Positions 1-7,899 of a stretch of DNA of 64,000 nt are shown one piece after another. Both the position numbers and the translations under genes were made by a program. Position 1 is the first letter of the stretch. The number at the start of each line of letters is the position of its first letter. A model generated the notes under the pieces. It was given only the letters and a program-made list of their open reading frames with translations. It ran no database searches and was not told the origin of the DNA. Where the stretch lies: the NCBI GenBank assembly GCA_964030475.1, contig CAXIPT010000010.1:1005287-1069286 (forward strand), written 5' to 3'. Origin of the DNA: Tethya wilhelma. Its lineage: Eukaryota > Porifera > Demospongiae > Tethyida > Tethyidae.

Positions 1-1
1 G

Positions 2-1095
2 CATCTCCCCCTCTCCATCCTCTTTGCTCTCTGTTGCCTGAGATTCACCTCGGCTCAGATGGATCTCACTAGTGAACCTGAAGCAGCTGGCTCTCAAGTG
101 ACTATGGCCTCCATTGATCTCATAACCCAGTCTGGAGTGTTTCCTCCCGATAATAGGTTCCTACGGAGATTGGCCTACGTTGAGACTAGGGATGGAGTGG
201 ATGTTGACACTTACAGGTATAGGTTCTAATGTGTTTGTTAAAATTGCATGACTGTGTAAGTCTTTAATTTCTTTGCTTGTAATTATTCATGTAAGCATTT
301 GAGAATTGGTTTGTGTTGGGGATATGCATTTATTCATAGGTGTCTACTTGACCTATGAAATTTGAGGTTTGTAGTGGCTGTGCACAATCACTAAAAAACT
401 CAAACCACTAAACACCACTAAAAAACTTGTTAGACACTGTTTTGTCTGTTTCTACATGCATATTAATTGTATGATACTTACCTGCTTGAGCAGGCATTGG
501 GAGGGGTTCTTTAGATTTGGGATTATTTGTAAAGATACATGGTTGGCTCAGGTATAAATTTTAGAAATGTACTGCTGTTACAGTAGTTTAAATCTGTCTC
601 ATTTTACTGTTAACTTTAACCGTTTTAGTTTGATATTAATCTATTCCCTTAATTGATGTTTTAGTTTGATATTAATCTATTCCCTTAATTGATTTTGCAC
701 GTATGTACAGGCCTGGTTACCATGGTGGCATATGGCAAGTTGATGAAGAAATCTTCAATGAGACACTGAACATTGCAGCTCACCCCGAACTCCTCCAACC
801 TGATGGCATCTACGTTCGAGTGGAGGACTCGTTCGGTTTGGACTGGACTGCACTGAAATGGGAGGACCTGAGGAGACCGATCATCTCAGCCCTAGCGGCA
901 AGGATCTACTTTGCTATATTGGATGAGCCCATTCCTCCCACTGGTGACATCTTGGGTCAGGGGATGTATTGGAAGGAGGTCTATAACAGCGATCCTGACG
1001 ACACTGTGGAACAGTTTATTGCAGATGTCAATGAACTGGAATTGGAAGGTATACATACAATGTCATGCATACATACTTTAAGTCTAATATCATAG
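2..1095 (+). CDS. Secreted lysozyme/transglycosylase-fold-like protein, 5' part
   Basis: Two exons are seen: one open from the window edge to 216 (donor GTATAG) and 711-1048 (acceptor TACAG). They join in phase through a split Arg codon. The first exon carries a hydrophobic leader-like stretch ending near Ser-Ala-Gln, so the product is probably secreted. The joined protein has a glutamate in AYVETRDG followed about 15 residues later by YHGGIWQVDE. This spacing recalls the catalytic Glu and G-[IL]-x-Q motif of lytic transglycosylase/goose-type lysozyme folds, and an LRRPIISALAARIYF helix follows. The fold assignment is inference from these motifs only. The second exon either ends at a GTATAC donor after 1048 or runs on to a stop at 1093-1095. 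No later exon is recognisable before the transposon at 1462. The true start codon may lie upstream of the window. Confidence 0.5.
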
Positions 1096-1198
1096 CCTCA
1101 AATGCCGTATTTGATAATTATTATGCATACTGTGCATGGTACGTTCTGTGTATACATGACAATAATTAAACTGCAAAGGAATTTCCACACACACACAC

Positions 1199-1240
<42 letters not shown>

Positions 1241-1461
1241 CCTACAGATGTAAACATTAACTGTAAAAGCCCCAAACAATTTTTGCAAATAATCTTTACA
1301 AGTACAAAACACAATCACACACAGTGTGTGTAGGTATATGAAGAGCATAAGTATTGTGATAAAAATAGTAGAGAATAAACCATTACCATGCTACAGATAT
1401 ACAACCGACTCTACGGTGATCATGTGACCTAATTAAACTGTGTTGACAGTAGGAGGTTATA
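1049..1461. other. Intergenic or intronic, CA microsatellite and RhoGEF 3'-end relic
   Basis: A (CA)n run lies at about 1187-1238. Bases ~1400-1458 resemble the sequence beside the last exon of the RhoGEF gene at ~7870-7925, sharing a block with ATCATGTGACCTAATTAAACTG. The Tigger element is inserted directly after this relic. No gene is seen. Confidence 0.6.
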
Positions 1462-1673
1462 CAGTGGAACCTCCGAATAACGGACAAGTTGGGAGCACGA
1501 CTTTTGTCCTTTATAGAGAGGTTGTCCTCTTTCAGAGGTTGACTCCAAAACGGGTCAATAAACATTTTATAATGATAAATTCTCATCCAGAATAAGCTTC
1601 AATATGCAGCATTTATAAATAACCCAAATAATGTATATATATACAAAGAGAAGTTTAAATTACAAAATCATGT

Positions 1674-3314
1674 TTACTGTTCACTCGGTGCTGAAAAAAA
1701 ATCATGAATTGTAGATTGCCTGGACGTTTTAGCTCTCAAGCTAGCCACTTCATCAACAGCCGATTCCACCATTTCAAATGTATGCAAATGTCCTTGACTT
1801 GCCAAAAACTGACCAATATCTTGTAATCCTTCTATGGCATCTTTGAAATTTTTCACTTTGAGAGGTGGTTCAACATCCATTTCAACAAGATCATCTTCAT
1901 CTTGATCTTGATTGCTTTCAATATGATCATCGTCCTGCTCTTTAAGTTGTTCAAAGAAAGCAGTTTCCCAATCATCACCAGAATTGTTCACACACACTTC
2001 AAGTTCATTATCTCCTTCTAAATATTCTGTCAAACTGCAGCTTCCATCAGCAGGCATTGTTTGATCAATAAGTCTAACCATTTCTTCTCGGATATCACAC
2101 TCAGAGAACGGGTCATTTTCCTGCAATTGCAATGTAGCGACATCCATGTCACTGGTGAGTACTCCAGCTTTCACGAAACACTTGCTAATCGTGTCTTCTT
2201 TGACTAGTTCCCACGCCTTAGCCACCCACCTAATTGCCATTAGGATATTGACAGATTTTACAACATCAGCAGCGGTGTCACATTCGTCTATTTTCGATAG
2301 GACATATTTCAGTAGAAAGTGACGGTAGTGTACCTTGAAATTCTGTATGATACCTAAATCTAAGGGTTGAAGCATCGATGTAGTGTTGGGTGGCATGAAA
2401 ACAATTTTTATGTTACTAAACTTTGAGACTAAATCCTCAGGATGACAACCTGCATTATCCATTAAGAGAATAATCGAGCGGTCACTGCTTGAGAGTTGTT
2501 GATTCAATTTTGCTAGCACTGTCTCCATTATCTCACCAGTCATCCAAGCTTTTTTTTGGCTGAAGTAATTTACTGGAAGCAGAGATTTTTCAAACCGACG
2601 CAAACAACGTGGATTTTCTGACCTCCAAATGAAAATAGGCTTTTGCTTTTTCCCATCTGCAGAAACGAAGAAAGCAACAGTCACCCTTTGCTTACTCTTC
2701 TTGCCTCCTTTACATTGCTTTCCCTTACTCCCAAAACCACGGTCAGGTAGTGCTTGCCAGAAAACACCTGTTTCATCGATATTCCAGATATTTTCCTTCG
2801 AATAGCCTTCAAGTAGTTCTGGGAGTCTTTCCTTCCAGGAATCTATTGTCTCACCACGAACATCACCTGATTCCCCACATACTTTCATTTGTTTAATGTT
2901 GTACCGCTTTTTCCATTTCTCCAGCCAGCCTTGAGAACCTGTAAAACTGGTTATTCCAAGCTGCTCCGCAATTTCTTTACCTTTCTCAATTAGCTGAGGA
3001 CCTCCTGGAAAGATATTTTTTGAGCATGCTAGGAGATACCAATCATAGAGGGCTTTGTTGATATCCATGAATTCAGATGTACGAAATTTCATGGCATCAT
3101 GGACTCTACTTCCAGAAGCATTGGACTGGTACATGGATAGTAGAGATTCTTTGTTTTTGATGATTTCACTAATTTGGGTTTTCCCACATTGGAAAATACC
3201 TGCCATATCTCTTGTGGTGGACTTAGGATTCTTCTTAGCATACTTGATTACCTCTACTTTCTTTTTCAGGGTTAGGCCATTGCGTTTTCTCTTGGTACTC
3301 AATACAGCAGCCAT
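1674..3314 (-). CDS. Tigger/pogo transposase (CENP-B HTH plus DDE domain)
   Basis: A single open frame of 546 codons. Residues ~8-60 form a psq/CENP-B N-terminal helix-turn-helix (KRNGLTLKKKVEVIKYAKKN). Residues ~85-145 form the second CENP-B-type DNA-binding domain, with FTGSQGWLEKWKKRYNIK as its recognition helix. The DDE_1 catalytic core follows: first Asp in WNIDETGVFW, second in LLMDNAGCHP, third in LQPLDLGIIQNFK, giving the DDD triad typical of pogo/Tigger enzymes. The acidic C-terminal tail (DQDEDDLVEMDVEPP) is also usual in the family. The enzyme would cut and paste the element at TA sites in the nucleus. No frameshift or stop is present. The start is the first Met, 137 bp from the divergent HIRAN start. 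Confidence 0.95.
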   Translation of the reverse strand: MAAVLSTKRKRNGLTLKKKVEVIKYAKKNPKSTTRDMAGIFQCGKTQISEIIKNKESLLSMYQSNASGSRVHDAMKFRTSEFMDINKALYDWYLLACSKNIFPGGPQLIEKGKEIAEQLGITSFTGSQGWLEKWKKRYNIKQMKVCGESGDVRGETIDSWKERLPELLEGYSKENIWNIDETGVFWQALPDRGFGSKGKQCKGGKKSKQRVTVAFFVSADGKKQKPIFIWRSENPRCLRRFEKSLLPVNYFSQKKAWMTGEIMETVLAKLNQQLSSSDRSIILLMDNAGCHPEDLVSKFSNIKIVFMPPNTTSMLQPLDLGIIQNFKVHYRHFLLKYVLSKIDECDTAADVVKSVNILMAIRWVAKAWELVKEDTISKCFVKAGVLTSDMDVATLQLQENDPFSECDIREEMVRLIDQTMPADGSCSLTEYLEGDNELEVCVNNSGDDWETAFFEQLKEQDDDHIESNQDQDEDDLVEMDVEPPLKVKNFKDAIEGLQDIGQFLASQGHLHTFEMVESAVDEVASLRAKTSRQSTIHDFFSAPSEQ

Positions 3315-3451
3315 TCTCAGTCAATCTCGTGGTTACTATCAGCTGGTATGGTGAAATAAGAAAAACCACGTGGTGTAGATAAGCTACCACGTGGTGGAAT
3401 ACGCCCACGTGGTTTCACTGGACTCTTTTATTGCTAACTTCAGGTATATAG
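3315..3451. promoter_or_regulatory. Divergent promoter with three CACGTG E-boxes
   Basis: The 137 bp between the transposase and HIRAN start codons hold three copies of a palindromic CCACGTGG motif at 3366-3373, 3387-3394 and 3405-3412, spaced 21 and 18 bp apart. CACGTG is the classic bHLH/bHLH-Zip E-box (Myc/Max, USF, MITF type). One shared control region for both ORFs of the element is an inference from the layout. Confidence 0.6.
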
Positions 3452-3853
3452 ATGGCTAGTGAGCCTATTTGTACGTCTGGAGACATACAATGCTTGGAGA
3501 TCCAGTCTTTTGTGAGAGGATACCATGCGTACATGGACATCTGGACTCCAGCAGTTGGACAACTACTACTGGTGAAGAGAGAGCCCACTAACCACAAGGA
3601 TAAAAATGCTGTAGCTGTTTTTGAAGAGGACTCGATAGTCGGACATGTGCCATACAATTTAGCTTCTTACCTATCTCGATTCTTGGCAAGAGAAATCAAC
3701 AAGGCGTTTGCAGAAGTAACTGGCCCAAAGGTAAACCGAGGAGCAGGATACGGACTAGAAATTCCGTGTGTATATCGTCTCTATGGACCTAAAACTTATC
3801 TGGACAAAATGAAAGAATTAACCGACTCTTTGAAGGCCGCTGGACACCTATGA
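3452..3853 (+). CDS. HIRAN-domain protein carried by the Tigger element
   Basis: An intronless ORF of 133 residues. Residues ~20-75 read like a HIRAN domain: an RGYHAY segment, then G-Q-x-L-x-L-x-R-E-P-x-N-x-x-D-x-N-A-V-A-V, then I-V-G-H-V-P near residues 65-70. HIRAN domains (HLTF and relatives) bind the 3' end of single-stranded DNA at stalled forks or damaged sites; that function is family knowledge, not shown here. The ORF lies inside the transposon ends and is divergent from the transposase. It is followed by an A-run at ~3907-3927, about 55 bp after the stop, which could be the tail of a captured retrocopy. A captured host gene or a long-standing accessory protein of this transposon lineage are both possible. 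Confidence 0.8.
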   Translation: MASEPICTSGDIQCLEIQSFVRGYHAYMDIWTPAVGQLLLVKREPTNHKDKNAVAVFEEDSIVGHVPYNLASYLSRFLAREINKAFAEVTGPKVNRGAGYGLEIPCVYRLYGPKTYLDKMKELTDSLKAAGHL

Positions 3854-4141
3854 TAGTTTCGTGTGCGTGCCATACACTGATTTTTTCAACATTATAGTCT
3901 ATGTGTAAAAAAAAAAAAAAAAAAAAATTAGGGGTGTGGTTTCCTGTCTGCCCGTTATTTAGAGGTAAAGTTGCCCGTTTGGGCCAGATGAACTGTCCGT
4001 TATCCGGAATAGAGAGGTTGTCCGCTCTCAGAGGTTAGTTTGTATTAGTAGCTATATGAATATCAGTCCGTGCCGAAGAGGTTGTCCGTTATAAAGAGTT
4101 GTCCGTTGTTGGGAGTGTCCGTTATGGGAGGTTCCACTGTA

Positions 4142-4624
4142 ACACTAAAGTCAAATTGGTGTGGATACCAGTACGTATATGCGTGGGTTTGTTGGTGTGA
4201 AGGAGCTATATTAAATGGCCAAGTATGTAACCATTGAATAGATACATTTGCGGAAAACCAGTCTGTTAATAGGGCCCTATGGAGTTAACAAAACAACAAC
4301 AAAAAAAAAATTAATGTATAATGCCATTTTATGTAAAATACACAACATCACAATAGTGTGCATGTATTCATAATTATTGTATACACAAAATGTCATACCA
4401 CTTCTTGTCATGACAAATACTCTACAACTAGTCAATGCACGAAACAAATTATGAGTGAAAAATTTTTTTAATGTATTATGAGCATTGAGCTTATAAATGA
4501 CCCAGCCATACGCTGCATATTATATTTCATCCAGATTAGGAGTCGTCAAATTTCATCTCGTGAACCACCGCTGAATCAACCTATACTAGCTGTCTTAAAT
4601 CAAGAGTGCAACCATTGGGTAACA
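4142..4624. other. Intergenic, no gene seen
   Basis: AT-rich spacer between the transposon and the cysteine-rich peptide gene. It has a short A-run near 4300 and no recognisable coding segment or repeat family. Confidence 0.5.
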
Positions 4625-5297
4625 ATGAAGATCACTCTACTTGTGATTGGCCTTTTGGTCAGCTACTTCACTCTGGTAGCCTGTTATCCTAGCCAGCCTG
4701 CCAGTGGAACAAGTGTACGTGTTACTTATAATTAGTTACAAAATTTTATCACAAATTAATACTCTAAGTTGACAAAACTTACCGTATAGATATAGTGGGA
4801 ATTTTTCGTGGGGGAAAATTTTGCGTTTTCGTCTTGAATAAAAATTCGTGGTGAAAAATTTTCGGAAATTGTGTCTCAACATTACGTGACGACTTCATAC
4901 CTTACAAAATTTCTATCTATTAAGTAAAGAATATTGAATTATTATTATTTTGCAAATCTAGATTGCATTCTAAATTCAATTAAGGTGCATGTAACTTAAA
5001 AACGTTGTGGAATATTCAATGCAGGTGAAAACATATGAAGATCTTGCAAATACTCAGTTTTCTCCAGATGGCTATGGCGTTGGTGAGTTTATAATAACAG
5101 TTGCACATTTTTCATATACAATGCTAAATTAGTATTGACATAATAAAATTATATACCACATGACAGGAACGCTATGCTACACAAAAATTAACTGCGGGGG
5201 TGAAGGAAAGAAGTATCCAGACAAAAGGAACTGCTGCAACTACAACTTTGGTAAATCTTACGGTGATCCTCACTTTGGAACGTGCTACCGTTGCTAA
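4625..5297 (+). CDS. Small secreted cysteine-rich peptide, cystine-knot-like
   Basis: Three exons: 4625-4714, 5025-5082 and 5167-5297, all with GT-AG borders and matching phases, giving a 92-aa precursor. The chosen Met starts a strong signal peptide (MKITLLVIGLLVSYF); an upstream in-frame Met at 4478 would bury it. The last exon holds a compact domain with six cysteines in the order C..C..CC..C..C (LCYTKINC, RNCCNYN, GTCYRC). This order matches the inhibitor-cystine-knot framework known from many animal peptides, including sponge asteropsins. One more Cys lies near the signal cleavage region. Family membership is inferred from spacing only, and target and activity are unknown. It could be a defence, venom-like or signalling peptide. 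Confidence 0.75.
4780..4912. repeat. Truncated TACCGTATA-type miniature element
   Basis: The sequence starts TACCGTATAG and is closely similar over ~130 bp to the left half of the element at 6027-6235 (shared blocks GTGGGGGAAAATTTT, GCGTTTTCGTCTTGAATA and GTCTCAACATTACGTGACGA). The right inverted end is missing. It lies in intron 1 of the cysteine-rich peptide gene. Confidence 0.7.
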
Positions 5298-5691
5298 GTT
5301 ACTGATTGCTCATGCAGCGTTCACATTGACTGGACTTGCATCTGCAGCATTAACTTGAAACTTTAAGAGAATCTTCTATGAATAATTATAGCCAATATTA
5401 TTCAATATATATATAGGCCTTTTTTTCCCCTATAAAGCTGCAATTATCAATATTAAACATTAATTATGATCTTCTTGAAGCAATTAAAGTATTTGAAAGC
5501 TGACAATTAGAGGGCAGGGTTTGAAAAAATTGTGTAAATTAAGAAAAAAAATCAAAACTTTTAAACTGAAATACCCAGGTTTAGTTTATTTATAGTATAG
5601 CAATAATACTGGTAGCATGTTGATGTGTCATCAGTTTCTGTCTTACTGACCAGTTTTTCTGCCGTACACGTAATTGTTCGGTTGTATAACC

Positions 5692-5836
5692 AGATGGACT
5701 TTAGTGCGCCTTTGCTGAGCTGGCAAGTCTGTTAATTACATTCCACTCATGTGACCGCAATGCTTTACAATGAAAATTGATCACGTGCACCTGCTTTGCC
5801 AGCTCAGCAAAGGTGCACTTGTGTCGTACCTCCTCC
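5692..5836. repeat. Miniature inverted-repeat element, GCTGAGCTGGCAA family
   Basis: Inverted arms read CCTTTGCTGAGCTGGCAAG on the left and TTTGCCAGCTCAGCAAAGG on the right, and the right side continues to GTCGTACCTCCTC. It is the same family as 12081-12233, which keeps both outer ends. Here the left outer end is degraded. Confidence 0.7.
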
Positions 5837-5859
5837 TGTCTCATTACCATAATACACGT

Positions 5860-6015
5860 ATACAACCAACTATAATAATATTATGGTAATCATGTGACCT
5901 AACTAAACAGTTGTGACAGAAGAAGTAACAAGTATATACCTGGTGGACAGTCTTGAAAGCATCTAACCACACCTTCTTGTCATAGTCCCTAGCTGTAGCT
6001 TCTGACACAACAAAG
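5860..6015 (-). pseudogene. Relic copy of the RhoGEF last exon
   Basis: The reverse strand encodes DYDKKVWLDAFKTV, matching GDYDKKAWLDAFKTVV in the functional last exon at 7900-8063. Similarity continues into the flank (ATCATGTGACCTAACTAAAC). Upstream homology stops after a few codons and no other RhoGEF exon is nearby, so this is a dead partial duplication of the gene's 3' end. Confidence 0.75.
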
Positions 6016-6026
6016 TGTCCCATGCA

Positions 6027-6235
6027 TACCGTATAATGGGAATTTTTTGTGGGGGAAAATTTTTGCGTTTTCGTCTTGAATAGTAATTTGTGGGGAAATT
6101 TTCGTGGATTGCGTCTCAACATTACATGACGATCTCGTACCTTACAAATTTCGTGGGGGGAAATTTTTGCAGAAAGCTGCCAAACTGCGAAATTCGCAGA
6201 AATTTCCCCCCACCAAAATTTCCCGCTATACGGTA
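6027..6235. repeat. Miniature inverted-repeat element, TACCGTATA ends
   Basis: About 209 bp bounded by TACCGTATAATGGGAA on the left and TTTCCCGCTATACGGTA on the right, with further palindromic GTGGGGGGAAATTT segments inside. It has no coding capacity. Related ends occur at 4780, 38633 and 55619. Confidence 0.8.
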
Positions 6236-6721
6236 AAAAATCCAACTTGACACAAAATATGTAAAATTATATACTATACATGGAGCATTATGAAACAGAA
6301 TTGCACATATCATCACAGCACACGTGAATCCATTATCCACCAAAAGATATTATACTTAATTCAAGTGACAGCTAGTTCAATGCTACCAGAAGCCGTTTGG
6401 GCACATTATAAAACAAAGATAAATATGTAGCAAAATTATATTGTGATCAAACGACATGCATCTATATAGATCCATGTCACCAAAAGCTATTTAGAACAGA
6501 ATTGTACATCAGTACCATGACTTGTCTATGAGTAGGTGATAGATCAATTACAAAAGAAGTAAATTTGTTCTTAATTACTATAGTTGCAAGCTTTCGTAAT
6601 CTTCGATGATTTAAAATTTCAAGGAAAAAAACAAACAAGTTGATGAGACTCTGAATATTATTACCAATCTTCAACTTTAACTTCATAAATTAAACTGACA
6701 AATTGGACCAGCAAAAACAGA

Positions 6722-7258
6722 ATGCAGTTTATGCTTATGCTACTAGTTTTCAGCATGGCAGTGTGTGCTACTCACAGTGCCTCACTTAATCATAAGAATG
6801 CTGTTTATAAGCCTAAGGATGACCAAAGAATTGGAGATGACAATGACGCAGCCAGGGTCACAGAAGCTGGTGATCCAGGGTTCCTAGTGTTGGGAGACTT
6901 TGCATTTAAATATACAGAAGATGATTCTGGAGCAAATTATGAACCTTACGGAGAGGTACACATTAAGATAGCAGACCTAGATCATGTTGTTTGGTCAGCT
7001 GACCGCAATACAGTTGAGGTTCCCTTGGGTCAAAGTGTCTCCACGGACTTTGCACTACCAGTTTACTACGTAAATCCTTTGAGCATTGATGGAGAAATTA
7101 AGAAAGCGAATAGAGTTGGCGACACTGATGATCTTATTACTAGTTTCAACCAACAAATTGATCTTCAAGATGTCTTGTTTCCAAATAACAAAAGCTACAC
7201 GTTCCCCGGTAGAGATGGCTACGCAACGTTTGAAATTGTGGTCTTTAAAATATGCTGA
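6722..7258 (+). CDS. Secreted protein of unknown function, 178 aa
   Basis: An intronless ORF with a clear signal peptide (MQFMLMLLVFSMAVCATHSA) and an acidic mature chain of ~158 residues with few cysteines. I do not recognise the family. The mature part alternates hydrophobic beta-like stretches (FLVLGDFAFKY, VHIKIADLDHVVW, FALPVYYVNP) with acidic loops, and ends YATFEIVVFKIC with a single C-terminal Cys. A beta-sandwich secreted protein is a guess. It is probably a separate gene from the small peptide gene upstream, with 1.4 kb of repeat-filled spacer between. No intron signal interrupts it. Confidence 0.7.
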   Translation: MQFMLMLLVFSMAVCATHSASLNHKNAVYKPKDDQRIGDDNDAARVTEAGDPGFLVLGDFAFKYTEDDSGANYEPYGEVHIKIADLDHVVWSADRNTVEVPLGQSVSTDFALPVYYVNPLSIDGEIKKANRVGDTDDLITSFNQQIDLQDVLFPNNKSYTFPGRDGYATFEIVVFKIC

Positions 7259-7899
7259 GGAATGGTTATGGTTAACTCAAAAATAAACAAAGGAACTGAA
7301 CTGGAGTAATAATAGGCTTAATATAATGCATACATATCTACCTATAGCTACCATAATATTATATAGCGGGTAAATTTGGCGGGCTTAAAATTTGGCGAAT
7401 TCGCATTTTAGCGTGATTGGCGATTTAGTTCCGCACACTGCATTGTTTATATGTGCATGCGTGCGTGCGTATAAAGCTATTAAACTGTTTGGCAATTTGA
7501 AGAATAATTTGTCAATTTGTCAAATTTAATTCTTGCCAAATTTACCTGCTTTACAGTATATTATAGTCGTTCAGCATAATCTCTAAACAAAAGTTGTAAG
7601 TGCACAAATTAATAGCATGATTCTTAATCCAGCAAGTGGACAATGGTTGCTATAGGGAATTATAAGGGCAAAACACACACCCACACAAACCTAGAGATGT
7701 AAACATTACAAAGTCACAAGCGAAGTTTTTGGTAAAATTATCTTTCAATGCCAAAAACATCACATAGCACATGTAGTATGCATGTGTAGGCGTCAATGTG
7801 TTGAGCAATAAAAAAATTATACAATTAATTGCGATTACCATAATATCACATATGCAAAGTTCTGCTTGACTATACCATTATAGTAATCATGTGACCTAA
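7259..7899. repeat. Spacer with a degraded inverted-repeat element (~7361-7560)
   Basis: The arms share GC(G/A)GGTAAATTTGGC: left at ~7367 and the reverse complement at ~7535-7553. The rest is non-coding 3' flank of the convergent RhoGEF gene, whose last codon is at 7900. A partly matching 3'-end relic of that gene also lies near 1400. Confidence 0.45.

Larger units (their letters stand above)
1462..4139. mobile_element. Tigger/pogo-like DNA transposon, apparently complete
   Basis: The ends are inverted repeats beginning CAGTGGAACCTCC and continuing with a shared ATAACGGAC and TTGGGA block. The right end at 4139 is the reverse complement of the left end at 1462. A TA dinucleotide flanks each side (1460-1461 and 4140-4141), the target duplication expected of the Tc1/mariner-pogo superfamily. 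The 2678-bp element encodes an uninterrupted 546-aa transposase on the minus strand and a second, divergent ORF with a HIRAN-like domain. Intact termini, target duplication and open transposase together suggest recent insertion and possible autonomy. Confidence 0.93.

Noticed and set aside
3055..3354. 99-aa plus-strand ORF over the transposase
   Set aside because: Antisense shadow of the DNA-binding region of the transposase.
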